Source: Candidatus Saccharimonadota bacterium (GTDB taxonomy: Bacteria; Patescibacteriota; Saccharimonadia; Saccharimonadales; UBA4665). Taken from it: a stretch of 37,387 nucleotides of DNA. The stretch covers positions 1-37,387 of the forward strand of contig JAGQNO010000004.1 of the NCBI GenBank assembly GCA_020428025.1, given 5' to 3'. The translations under genes were made by a program, and so were the position numbers. The notes beneath the pieces were generated by a model. The model worked only from the letters and a program-made list of their open reading frames with translations, was not told where the DNA came from and did not search any database. This document shows, in pieces, positions 31,173 through 37,387 of the stretch (its first letter is position 1; the number at the start of each line of letters is the position of its first letter).

Positions 31173-31898
31173 ATGGGCCTGATTTTGTTTGGTCTGTACT
31201 TTTGGTGGCAACTCAATCACACCACAGCCCAGCCCAGCGCCCTAATTGGCGCCAGTGCCATTGCCCTGTTTTTCTTAACCGCTGGTATTGGCCCGATTTT
31301 GCGCGATTTGGCCAGCGGCAGTGTCATGATGGCAGAACAATGGTATGGCGTAGGCGATCACGTCCGCCTAGAGCCCTTTGCCGACCTCCAGGGAGTGGTA
31401 GAACGCGTCACGCTGCGCTCCACCCGCATCCGCGGCCTGAACGGCGAGATTATATGGGTCAACAACCAGAACATTCAGGGCGTGCGGATTGCGCCGCGCG
31501 GCATTAGGACTATCGCCCTTGAGCTTTTTGTTACCAATCGGCAGGCAGGCGAACAGCTCATAGATGACACCAACGCTCGTCTACCCGTAGGCTCGCTACT
31601 CCTGGTGAGCCCGCTCGCCATTATAGAAATTGCCCAGGTAGGCGATTCTCTCTGGCAAATTACCGCCGTAGGAGAAACCGCACCTGGCCGCGAGTGGCTT
31701 ATAGAAAAATCGGCCGTGGAGCTGATTCAGCACCTTGACGAGCAATTACCAAAGTCCGTCCTGGCCCACGGTCCCCTGGCCCGCTACGCCGACAAAGAGG
31801 CAGAAAAGCGCTTTAAACGCACTATTACTAACGCCCGCAAAAAGCCGGTTAAACGCAAAATTGTAACCCGGCCGCGTCGACCATTAGTGGGAAATTAA
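31173..31898 (+). CDS. MscS-family mechanosensitive channel, main part
   Basis: A 241 aa open frame with the rest of TM2 (MGLILFGLYFWW), a pore-lining TM3 rich in Gly/Ala (LIGASAIALFFLTAGIGPIL, then RDLASGSVMM), the MscS beta domain (VGDHVRLEPF, DLQGVVERVTLRSTRIR, WVNNQNIQGV) and a C-terminal alpha/beta domain ending in a long basic tail (KKPVKRKIVTRPRR). MscS channels release solutes under osmotic downshock. On its own the part has one and a half membrane helices before the pore helix, an odd start for this family, so it is best read as the continuation of the 30912 frame. No Shine-Dalgarno precedes the ATG; the stop-start TGAATG could allow reinitiation. Confidence 0.75.
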   Translation: MGLILFGLYFWWQLNHTTAQPSALIGASAIALFFLTAGIGPILRDLASGSVMMAEQWYGVGDHVRLEPFADLQGVVERVTLRSTRIRGLNGEIIWVNNQNIQGVRIAPRGIRTIALELFVTNRQAGEQLIDDTNARLPVGSLLLVSPLAIIEIAQVGDSLWQITAVGETAPGREWLIEKSAVELIQHLDEQLPKSVLAHGPLARYADKEAEKRFKRTITNARKKPVKRKIVTRPRRPLVGN

Positions 31899-31991
31899 AT
31901 CCCCTTGTTGTCATAATTGTGTTGTAAAATTGTCCCCAAAAATCACCCCGGTTATGGCTAGTTTCTACATGTAGCGTTTGTGCTTATGCTG

Positions 31992-32020
31992 TTGACACAA
32001 TATATGGGCCTTGGTATGCT
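31992..32020 (+). promoter_or_regulatory. Strong promoter of the LysM gene
   Basis: TTGACA (31992-31997), exactly 17 nt, then TATGCT (32015-32020) preceded by TGG. It is the closest match to a consensus -35/extended -10 promoter in the window, in keeping with a highly expressed secreted protein. A 10 bp palindrome (CTACATGTAG, 31965-31974) lies just upstream. Confidence 0.8.
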
Positions 32021-32027
32021 CAAAATT

Positions 32028-32062
32028 ACGTGTTTGCGAAAGTTTGAGAGACTACGCCACGT
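32028..32062 (+). other. 5' UTR hairpin of the LysM gene
   Basis: The 120 nt leader begins with a stable hairpin: ACGTG (32028-32032) with CACGT (32058-32062), GCG (32036-32038) with CGC (32055-32057), and AGTTT (32041-32045) with AGACT (32049-32053) around a GAG loop. Only a TTT bulge and a small internal loop interrupt it. A 5' hairpin can protect an abundant mRNA from decay; a regulatory role is possible but no known riboswitch was recognised. The remaining leader (32063-32140) shows weaker pairing potential only. Confidence 0.5.
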
Positions 32063-32148
32063 TTAGCAGGACAAGTCAAGGCACCAAATTAATACTAAAT
32101 AATATTTCTGCCATGGCACATTTTGTCACTGCAAGGAGGGAGAAACAT

Positions 32149-32778
32149 ATGCGTTCTATCGCATTAGTGGCCGCCCTAACAGCGGCCGTATTTGTTGGGG
32201 TCGGTAGCCAGTCTGCCAGTGCCGCAACCACTACTAACGTAACTAAGCCAGCGCCAGTCATGGTCACGGTTGCAGAGGGTGATAGCTTAAGCAAAATTGC
32301 TGAAGCCAAGCAAACCACCTACGTTCGCGTCTTTAACGCCAACGACAAAATCGCCAACCCGGATGTTATCAATCCTGGTCAAGAGCTGCGGATTCCAGCC
32401 GCAGACGAAGAGCTGCCAGACCGCTACGCTGATTGGCAAGCGCAGCAGCAAGCTGCCGCCGCAGCGCCGGCCGCAGCACCCGTAGCTGCAGCCAAGCCAG
32501 CCGCTGCACCAGTTGCTAGCGCGTCTGCTACAAGCTACCCAGCTCTAAGCAGTAACGCAGCCAAGGCGTTCATCTACGCCAAAGAGAGCGGCAACAACCC
32601 TGCCGCTACCAACCCATCCGGCTGCTTTGGCATCGGCCAAGATTGTAACGGTGTGCTACGCAGCATGTGCGGCGTAGACTACAACTGTCAGGACGCCTAC
32701 TTTACCAACTACGCCATGAATCGCTATGGCGGCTGGGAAGGTGCCTACAGCTTCTGGGTCAACCACGGCTGGTGGTAG
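32149..32778 (+). CDS. Secreted LysM protein with transglycosylase-like C-terminal domain
   Basis: A 209 aa exported protein. A signal peptide (about 1-25, ending SASA) leads to one LysM peptidoglycan-binding domain (VTVAEGDSLSKIAEAK to NPGQELRIPA, about 42-85), an Ala/Pro-rich linker, and a C-terminal domain with YAKESGNNPAATNPSG, GIGQ and the end motif YGGWEGAYSFWVNHGWW. That domain resembles the lysozyme/transglycosylase-like module of aggregation-promoting and resuscitation-type proteins, the Glu in AKESGNNP being the candidate catalytic acid. Four Cys residues near the C-terminus may form disulfides. The ATG at 32149 follows AAGGAGGG by 7 nt; the longer open frame from 32011 includes the promoter and is rejected. 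It likely acts on the cell wall of this cell or its host. Confidence 0.92.
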   Translation: MRSIALVAALTAAVFVGVGSQSASAATTTNVTKPAPVMVTVAEGDSLSKIAEAKQTTYVRVFNANDKIANPDVINPGQELRIPAADEELPDRYADWQAQQQAAAAAPAAAPVAAAKPAAAPVASASATSYPALSSNAAKAFIYAKESGNNPAATNPSGCFGIGQDCNGVLRSMCGVDYNCQDAYFTNYAMNRYGGWEGAYSFWVNHGWW

Positions 32779-32798
32779 GTCTATACTTTTAAGTAAGG

Positions 32799-32840
32799 AA
32801 AGCGCAGGGCTTACATATCTCTGCGCTTTTTATTTATTTA
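32799..32840 (+). terminator. Intrinsic terminator of the LysM gene
   Basis: AAAGCGCAG (32799-32807) pairs perfectly with CTGCGCTTT (32821-32829), followed by TTTATTTATTTA. A small palindrome TACTTTTAAGTA precedes it. The next promoter begins 12 nt further on. Confidence 0.85.
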
Positions 32841-32851
32841 GTTCTCATGCT

Positions 32852-32879
32852 TTGAAGACAGCACAGGGTGATTTATACT
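32852..32879 (+). promoter_or_regulatory. Promoter of the 235 aa gene
   Basis: TTGAAG (32852-32857), 16 nt, TATACT (32874-32879). The leader is about 20 nt and contains AAGGAG (32891-32896), so this gene uses ordinary Shine-Dalgarno initiation. Confidence 0.65.
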
Positions 32880-32906
32880 CTACAGAACTTAAGGAGAAAT
32901 ATATTT

Positions 32907-33614
32907 ATGAAATTTAATGCCTCGCGCAAAAAACATGTACGAATGGGCGATTATTATATTGATGTAGAAACCAAGCTCCCATGGGGTAAACTTACACCAA
33001 AAGAACAAAGTCAAAAAATAAAAAAAGCCGGTGCACTTACGGCCCTAGTTGCCACGGCAATTTATGGTATTGGTGCGCCCGGAGATAATTTGCCCCAGAG
33101 TCAAATCGACACAGCGATTAAAACTGAGGCAGGAAATTTTTATAAGACTCGGACAGATGCCTATAAGTTCGCCGCGGCATATCTGGATATTTATAGAACA
33201 AACAATGGTGTGGCCGAGCAAGTCGGTGCAAAACGCGGCCTTGCATTGTACGATAACATGTTCAGCGGCCGCACTGTCTATATCGGGCAGGCATGCCTTG
33301 CAAATACTGCTTATGACACTCGCCCGTCAAGCATTCGAGGTCTCTCTAGTGGCGACCTAAGCGCAGTAGCATCAATTGCCTCTACGCCCGAGTCCTTGAC
33401 TGTACATCCAGCAGGTAGCAATGTTGCAAGCTTGAATTTTACATATCAGGATAAAGTGTTAGTGCCTTCTCCGGAAACAAAACATACCTTGTCTTCTTAT
33501 GGGTGTGCAGATGGGTTACAAATCTTTAACCGTGGCGTTGGCGCTAATGCGCCAAATCCAAACACTGGGGCACGGCCAGACATGGTCATCTCGTTTGAAG
33601 ATTTAGCCAAATAG
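32907..33614 (+). CDS. Unrecognised 235 aa membrane-anchored protein
   Basis: No family was recognised. The basic N-terminus (MKFNASRKKHVRMGDYY) is followed by a charged stretch, one hydrophobic segment (KKAGALTALVATAIYGIGAPG, about 41-60) and a soluble domain with four Tyr-rich stretches (YKFAAAYLDIYRTNN) and two Cys (GQACLANTA; YGCADGLQ) that could form a disulfide outside the membrane. The C-terminal half has several Ser/Thr-rich turns. The ATG at 32907 is 10 nt after AAGGAG; an in-frame ATG at 32868 lies before the -10 box and is rejected. Codon use is clearly more AT-rich than the flanking LysM and rarA genes, which suggests a different history. Confidence 0.7.
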   Translation: MKFNASRKKHVRMGDYYIDVETKLPWGKLTPKEQSQKIKKAGALTALVATAIYGIGAPGDNLPQSQIDTAIKTEAGNFYKTRTDAYKFAAAYLDIYRTNNGVAEQVGAKRGLALYDNMFSGRTVYIGQACLANTAYDTRPSSIRGLSSGDLSAVASIASTPESLTVHPAGSNVASLNFTYQDKVLVPSPETKHTLSSYGCADGLQIFNRGVGANAPNPNTGARPDMVISFEDLAK

Positions 33615-33624
33615 TTAAGAGGTC

Positions 33625-33630
33625 TATACT
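33625..33630 (+). promoter_or_regulatory. -10 box of rarA
   Basis: TATACT is followed by TATAGGT (7 nt) and the rarA ATG at 33638, predicting a leaderless mRNA. The 11-mer GGTCTATACTT that includes it also occurs at 32778-32788 after the LysM gene. Confidence 0.55.
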
Positions 33631-33637
33631 TATAGGT

Positions 33638-34810
33638 ATGCCGCAGCCACTCGCAGAACGATTACGCCCCACTAGCCTCAAAGAGGTAGTGGGGCAACTG
33701 CATTTGGTAGGTGGCGGCAAAATTATTGACCAGATTATACGGCAAAAGCAGCCCACCAGCCTCATCTTGTGGGGGCCGCCCGGTACCGGCAAAACTACGC
33801 TGGCGCGAATCATTGCGCGGGAGACGGGCGCAGAATTTATTGAGCTCAGCGCTGTAACTGCCGGCAAAGCAGATGTGGTAAAGACCGTGGAGCGTGCAGA
33901 ACAAAATCGACGCCTGGGCCTGACTACGATTTTGTTTGTGGATGAGATTCATCGCTTTAACAAAGCGCAGCAAGACGCATTTTTGCCGCACGTAGAAGAT
34001 GGCACGATTATTCTGATTGGCGCCACGACAGAGAACCCTAGCTTTGAGGTGATAAATCCCCTATTGAGCCGCGCCCGGGTGCTAGTGCTGGAACCATTAA
34101 CAAAAGATGAACTCACGGCAATTATTAAACAAGCCGCCAAGTCAGAAAAAATCAAAATACCGGGCAAGGCCATGAATGTATTGGCAGAACTCTCCGGGGG
34201 CGACGCCCGCGTGGCCCTGGGCAACCTGGAGTTAGCAGCTCAGCTTGCCAAAGGTGCCCCAATTACGCCACAGCTTGTAGAGACCGCGGCGCAGAATAGG
34301 CTGCCCGGCTATGACAAAAATGGCGAACAGCATTACAACATTATTAGCGCCTTTATTAAATCTATGCGCGGCGGTGATGCCACAGCAGCGCTCTACTATA
34401 TGGCGCGCATGCTGCAAGCCGGAGAGGACCCTAAGTTTATCGCTCGGCGCATGGTGGTGTTTGCATCGGAAGATATTGGCCTGGCGGCCCCTGCAGCACT
34501 GAACGTGGCGGTGTCTACGTTTTTGGCGGTAGAAAGAATCGGTATGCCGGAGTGCGGTATAAATTTGAGCCACTGCGCAGCGGTGTTGGCAAAATCGCCT
34601 AAGTCGCGGCAAAGCTATGACGCCTGGGGTCAGGCGCAGGCCCTGGCCAAACAATACCCCGATTTGCCGGTGCCGCTGGGCCTGCGCAACGCACCCACCA
34701 AACTTATGAAAGATTTGGGCTACGGCAAAGGCGCCAAGTGGACCGCCGGCTACAAACATCCGGACGGATTTTTGCCTCCGGAGCTAGCCGGTACTGATTT
34801 ATTTGCGTAA
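33638..34810 (+). CDS. rarA: Replication-associated recombination protein A (RarA/MgsA)
   Basis: A 390 aa AAA+ ATPase related to clamp loaders, acting at stalled replication forks. Seen: PLAERLRPTSLKEVVGQLHL at the N-terminus, Walker A WGPPGTGKTT (Gly46-Thr53 region), Walker B FVDEIHRFNKAQQD, sensor 1 GATTENPSFE, an SRC-like LSRARVL, and a C-terminal oligomerisation domain (ISAFIKSMRGGDATAALYYMARML, ASEDIGLAAP). It is somewhat shorter than the usual 420-450 residues but no domain is missing. Its last 12 nt overlap the end of the convergent 290 aa gene. Confidence 0.96.
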   Translation: MPQPLAERLRPTSLKEVVGQLHLVGGGKIIDQIIRQKQPTSLILWGPPGTGKTTLARIIARETGAEFIELSAVTAGKADVVKTVERAEQNRRLGLTTILFVDEIHRFNKAQQDAFLPHVEDGTIILIGATTENPSFEVINPLLSRARVLVLEPLTKDELTAIIKQAAKSEKIKIPGKAMNVLAELSGGDARVALGNLELAAQLAKGAPITPQLVETAAQNRLPGYDKNGEQHYNIISAFIKSMRGGDATAALYYMARMLQAGEDPKFIARRMVVFASEDIGLAAPAALNVAVSTFLAVERIGMPECGINLSHCAAVLAKSPKSRQSYDAWGQAQALAKQYPDLPVPLGLRNAPTKLMKDLGYGKGAKWTAGYKHPDGFLPPELAGTDLFA

Positions 34811-35671
34811 GTAGGAAGCCACATCAAGCGGGCTGACATCGGCGTGGCCAACCGGCTCGTTGTAATATTCCATGTCCAAATTGTTCTGCCGATCAAAGTC
34901 GGCCGCCCAGCGTTCTGCTGCGGGCAACATATGAACAAGCCGGTCATCTGTAGAGCCAATAAGTGTCACTCTAGTGTAGCCTGCCACCAAGGCGCGAGCT
35001 AGCTCGCCTGGACGCCAGGGCGTGGTGTGGCGCAGGAGATTTGAATGCTGTTGCCACTGGGCGGCGGTCTGTTTGTCCGGCAAAGTGTCTATTCCCTGTC
35101 TAAACGCCTGGCGCACATTAGATACGGTAGCCCCCTTTATGCCCGTGAGCTCCGTGGCAATGCTGCCCGGCAATCGCCAAAATTCGCTCCAGCCAATTTT
35201 GGGGAGTAGGCCAAGCGTTGTGTGAATGTCGCCTGCAGTCCGCGGTGCGCTCAGCATAAACACACTCCGATGCACCGGAACTTCTACCTCAGGATATTGC
35301 TGCATCATGGTGCGCAGCCCGTCAAAGTACGTAACAGCTCCCAGACTTCTTAAGACGAGGTCGATTGGTGCCGGACCGCGCTTTGTAAAAAAGCTAGCTA
35401 ATGATTCGGCGACTGATTTTGGAGTAATAATATCGGAACCATAACAGAGGGCGGCGCCAGCCAAATGACACTGATTAAGAAAACGGCGCGCGTCGCGGTG
35501 CGTCAGGCCATCGGCAGCCAAAATATCCCCCTGCCCTAGCACACCTGCGGGTTCGCCCTCTGCCGCTAGAGACCTGTACCAGTCTTTGGCAGACTGTACA
35601 CGTTCCAGCGCCTGCGCACCAGTGCCGCGTAGTTCAATGAAAGTATTGCTGATTCCTGCAATAGCTGTCAT
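34799..35671 (-). CDS. Unrecognised 290 aa protein, possibly hydrolase-like
   Basis: No family was confidently recognised. The C-terminal quarter reads TLIGSTDDRLVHMLPAAERW then EPVGHADVSPLDVASYLRK, which places an Asp after a strand and a His in a loop before a last helix, as in alpha/beta hydrolases. An earlier strand-turn-helix, LVLRSLGAVTYFDGL, could be a degenerate nucleophile elbow with Ser but lacks the first Gly of GxSxG. There is no signal peptide or membrane segment. It may be an inactive or divergent member. The start ATG is 10 nt after TAAAAT; the 3' end overlaps rarA by 12 nt, so the two transcripts converge without a terminator. Confidence 0.7.
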   Translation of the reverse strand: MTAIAGISNTFIELRGTGAQALERVQSAKDWYRSLAAEGEPAGVLGQGDILAADGLTHRDARRFLNQCHLAGAALCYGSDIITPKSVAESLASFFTKRGPAPIDLVLRSLGAVTYFDGLRTMMQQYPEVEVPVHRSVFMLSAPRTAGDIHTTLGLLPKIGWSEFWRLPGSIATELTGIKGATVSNVRQAFRQGIDTLPDKQTAAQWQQHSNLLRHTTPWRPGELARALVAGYTRVTLIGSTDDRLVHMLPAAERWAADFDRQNNLDMEYYNEPVGHADVSPLDVASYLRK

Positions 35672-35681
35672 AATTTGCCTA

Positions 35682-35714
35682 TTTTACTACTTTTTGTTTG
35701 TTTTTCAAGTAGTT
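35682..35714 (-). promoter_or_regulatory. Promoter with dyad for the 290 aa gene
   Basis: On the minus strand TTGAAA (35709-35704), 16 nt, TAAAAT (35687-35682). The arms ACTACTT (35687-35693) and AAGTAGT (35708-35714) form a perfect 7 bp dyad spanning the whole promoter. AAAAAGTAGTA in the right position also occurs in the rmuC-capA palindrome. Confidence 0.5.
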
Positions 35715-35777
35715 GCACCCATTTTACTCTCTACTACCTATCCTGTGAGTAAAATATCTTACTTTACACACTAGGCG

Positions 35778-35783
35778 TATAAT
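35778..35783 (+). promoter_or_regulatory. -10 box of the ABC exporter operon
   Basis: A perfect TATAAT ends 8 nt before the ATG at 35792, predicting a near-leaderless mRNA. The intergenic region 35672-35791 holds this box and the divergent promoter only; nothing else was seen. Confidence 0.55.
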
Positions 35784-35791
35784 AAAATGTA

Positions 35792-36676
35792 ATGAACGGC
35801 GGCATTGTAACGCACAATCTCTCTAAGACCTACCCAGGGGCCGCGGAGGCTGCGCTATCTAAACTTAACTTGCAGGTTGAGCCTAGAGAAGTCTATGGCT
35901 TCTTAGGTGCCAACGGGGCTGGTAAAACTACCGCCATTAGGCTGCTCCTTAACTTTATTCAGCCAACCAGCGGCAGTGCAGCAGTTAACGGGCTAGACAT
36001 TGTAAAAGATAGTGTGGCCGTTAAACGGCATGTGGGCTATCTGGCGGGCGACATAGCGCTCTGGCCCAAAGTAACCGGCCAGCAACTATTTGACTATTTG
36101 ATGCAGCTCCAAGGTAAAGACTGCACGCCGTACCTACAAGAGCTGGTTAAGAAATTTGAGGCTGAACCGCAGAAAAAAATTAGCGAACTATCTAAGGGTA
36201 ATCGGCAAAAAATTGGTATTATTCAGGCATTAATGCACCAGCCCGATGTGCTAATTATGGATGAGCCCACCAGCGGCTTAGACCCATTAATGCAAGAAGT
36301 TTTTTACTCAGAAGTTAGGGCAGCTGCTCATCGCGGCGCCGCAGTGCTCGTCAGTAGCCATAACTTAGCAGAGGCGCAGCGCATGTGCGACCGCGTTGGC
36401 ATTATTAAGCATGGCCGACTTATAAGAGAGCAAACTATTAAAGACGATGAGCAGCTGGGCGCGCCCGTGCTGCGGGCGGTCTTTAAGTCAGCTGTTCCAA
36501 CTTTAGGAAAATCCGTCAAAGTCATTTCCAAGCAAGGCGCAACCGCTGTGGTGCAAGCCGCCGGGCCACTGAATGCGGCCCTAGCAGACTTGGCTAAACA
36601 CGATATTGTCAGCCTTACCAGTGAACAGCTCAACTTAGAGGAAGAATTTATGGAATACTACGGAGACGGTGCATGA
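35792..36676 (+). CDS. ABC transporter ATP-binding protein (ABC-2 exporter type)
   Basis: A 294 aa ATPase subunit. It has Walker A GANGAGKTT (39-47), a Q-loop-region LAGDIALWPKVTG, the signature LSKGNRQKIGI in place of LSGGQ (common in ABC-2 exporters), Walker B VLIMDEPTSGLDP, and the H-loop VSSHNLAEAQ. A C-terminal extension (about 215-294) is of the type seen in drug or lipid exporters such as those related to DrrA/NatA. It overlaps the permease gene by 4 nt (ATGA). Together they form a two-gene exporter; the cargo (antibiotic, lipid or ion) is unknown. TGA stop use here supports a standard code. Confidence 0.93.
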   Translation: MNGGIVTHNLSKTYPGAAEAALSKLNLQVEPREVYGFLGANGAGKTTAIRLLLNFIQPTSGSAAVNGLDIVKDSVAVKRHVGYLAGDIALWPKVTGQQLFDYLMQLQGKDCTPYLQELVKKFEAEPQKKISELSKGNRQKIGIIQALMHQPDVLIMDEPTSGLDPLMQEVFYSEVRAAAHRGAAVLVSSHNLAEAQRMCDRVGIIKHGRLIREQTIKDDEQLGAPVLRAVFKSAVPTLGKSVKVISKQGATAVVQAAGPLNAALADLAKHDIVSLTSEQLNLEEEFMEYYGDGA

Positions 36677-37387
36677 TTGCCACGATTTTCTGGGAACTGA
36701 GGCGCCGACGCACGGCCCTAATTTGGTGGACTATTGGCAGCATCCTTATGACCGTAACTATCCTGGCACTGTTCCCTTCTATTCAGGATAAAGCAGCGCA
36801 GATGAACCAAGTCATAAACCAGCTGCCGCAGGGCATTAGAGAAATGAAGGCTGGCGGTGTGGGCAGCGTAGATGTGGGCGACCCAGCTCAATTCTTAAAT
36901 TCGCAGCTGTTCTACATTACGCTGCCCATGATTTGGATTATTCTGGCAATAACTCGTGGCGTGGCCATATTGGGCCGGGAGGAACAGGACGGCACACTAG
37001 AAATGCTATTGGCGCGCCCCATTAGTCGCACCCAGCTGCTCCTAGCTAAGCTGGCGGAGCTCATTATAGAAATACTGATTGTTGGCCTGGCTAGCGCGAC
37101 ACTTGTAGTGATGTTGGCTCCGCACTTTAAGCTTAGCGGCCTAAGCGCTAGTTATCTCTTGCTGACAACCGTCCTAACTGCTCTGTTTAGCTTGAGCTTT
37201 GGCATGATTGCCTTTGTGCTGCAGGCTGCTAGCTCGCTCACTAAAAGGGCCGCCACAGCTGTGGCGGTGGCTATTGGTTTTGGCGGGTACATTCTGGCGA
37301 GCCTTGCGCCAATGACAGACTGGCTCAAGACACCAAGTAAGCTTGTGCCCTACCACTATTTTGAACCCTTGGCTATACTGCACGGGC
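36673..37387 (+). CDS. ABC-2 type permease subunit (partial, runs off the window)
   Basis: An open frame of 238 codons from ATG 36673 with no stop before the window end. It shows a first membrane helix (LIWWTIGSILMTVTILALF), a large soluble loop, then further helices (LFYITLPMIWIILAIT, LIVGLASATLVVMLA, LSLSFGMIAFVLQAA) and the conserved loop GREEQDGTLEMLLARPISR after the second helix, which is diagnostic for ABC-2 permeases of the NatB/YhaP-like kind. It is translationally coupled to the ATPase gene and completes the exporter. Confidence 0.9.
   Translation, partial: MIATIFWELRRRRTALIWWTIGSILMTVTILALFPSIQDKAAQMNQVINQLPQGIREMKAGGVGSVDVGDPAQFLNSQLFYITLPMIWIILAITRGVAILGREEQDGTLEMLLARPISRTQLLLAKLAELIIEILIVGLASATLVVMLAPHFKLSGLSASYLLLTTVLTALFSLSFGMIAFVLQAASSLTKRAATAVAVAIGFGGYILASLAPMTDWLKTPSKLVPYHYFEPLAILHG

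Noticed and set aside
32011-32148. N-terminal extension of the LysM protein
   Set aside because: It overlaps the promoter -10 and lacks a signal peptide; the ATG at 32149 has a strong Shine-Dalgarno and starts a normal signal peptide.
32028-32148. c-di-AMP (ydaO-type) riboswitch before the LysM gene
   Set aside because: Gene context fits, but the conserved core segments of that riboswitch were not found in the leader.
1-37387. CRISPR arrays, transposases, prophage or tRNA genes
   Set aside because: No regularly spaced direct repeats, no transposase or phage proteins, and no cloverleaf with a T-loop were seen on either strand.

Overview
The window looks like a chromosomal segment of a Patescibacteria/CPR bacterium, most plausibly a Candidatus Saccharibacteria (TM7) relative. 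This rests on gene content and protein style: a transketolase split into two genes, a compact set of glycolytic and pentose-phosphate genes, single-copy housekeeping genes packed with 1-12 nt overlaps, cell-envelope remodelling genes, and many short unrecognised proteins. UGA is used as an ordinary stop (uvrB, the DUF475 gene, the ABC ATPase), so the UGA=Gly code of Gracilibacteria does not apply. No phage, transposase, CRISPR array, tRNA or rRNA was seen.

Layout. 142-12909 is almost entirely minus strand: a repair block (unknown 417 aa gene, LOG-like gene, uvrB, DUF3800 gene), a central-carbon block (gap, rpiB, a 105 aa unknown gene, rpe, then tktN, tktC, fba and a PfkB kinase) and a small operon (ppa, HD-domain gene, HAD phosphatase). 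12953-14314 (plus) holds a glycerophosphodiesterase-like gene and a flavodoxin-reductase-like gene. 14311-21259 (minus) holds grx-trxB, a membrane-anchored FKBP isomerase, the pheS-HIT-pheT-nudix operon and a 172 aa unknown gene. 21316-29873 alternates strands and is rich in envelope functions: a GH63/MGH1-like glycosidase, uppP, a membrane protein with rmuC, capA, a VanY-like carboxypeptidase, a ZIP transporter, an alpha/beta hydrolase and a DUF475/TerC-like membrane protein. 29901-34810 (plus) holds a CorC/HlyC-type CBS protein, a mechanosensitive channel interrupted by an in-frame UGA, a secreted LysM/transglycosylase-like protein, an unknown membrane-anchored protein and rarA. A 290 aa unknown gene (minus) and an ABC-2 exporter (plus, cut by the window end) close the window.

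How the parts fit. The carbon block encodes the non-oxidative pentose-phosphate enzymes and lower-glycolysis entry except transaldolase, with a class II aldolase and a PfkB kinase in its place. The envelope genes together cover lipid-carrier recycling, peptidoglycan trimming and secreted wall binding, which fits a small host-attached cell (inference).

The most striking window-wide pattern is promoter architecture. At least eleven genes have a -10 box, often an extended TGn -10, only 6-8 nt upstream of the start codon, which predicts leaderless or nearly leaderless mRNAs. A minority (gap, ppa, grx, the LysM gene, the 235 aa gene) have a real leader with a Shine-Dalgarno sequence. Other points worth a second look are a 101 nt element with nested hairpins and interlocked (pseudoknot-like) pairings after the PfkB gene, a HIT-family gene wedged between pheS and pheT, a dyad overlapping the grx-trxB promoter, and several long perfect palindromes between genes.
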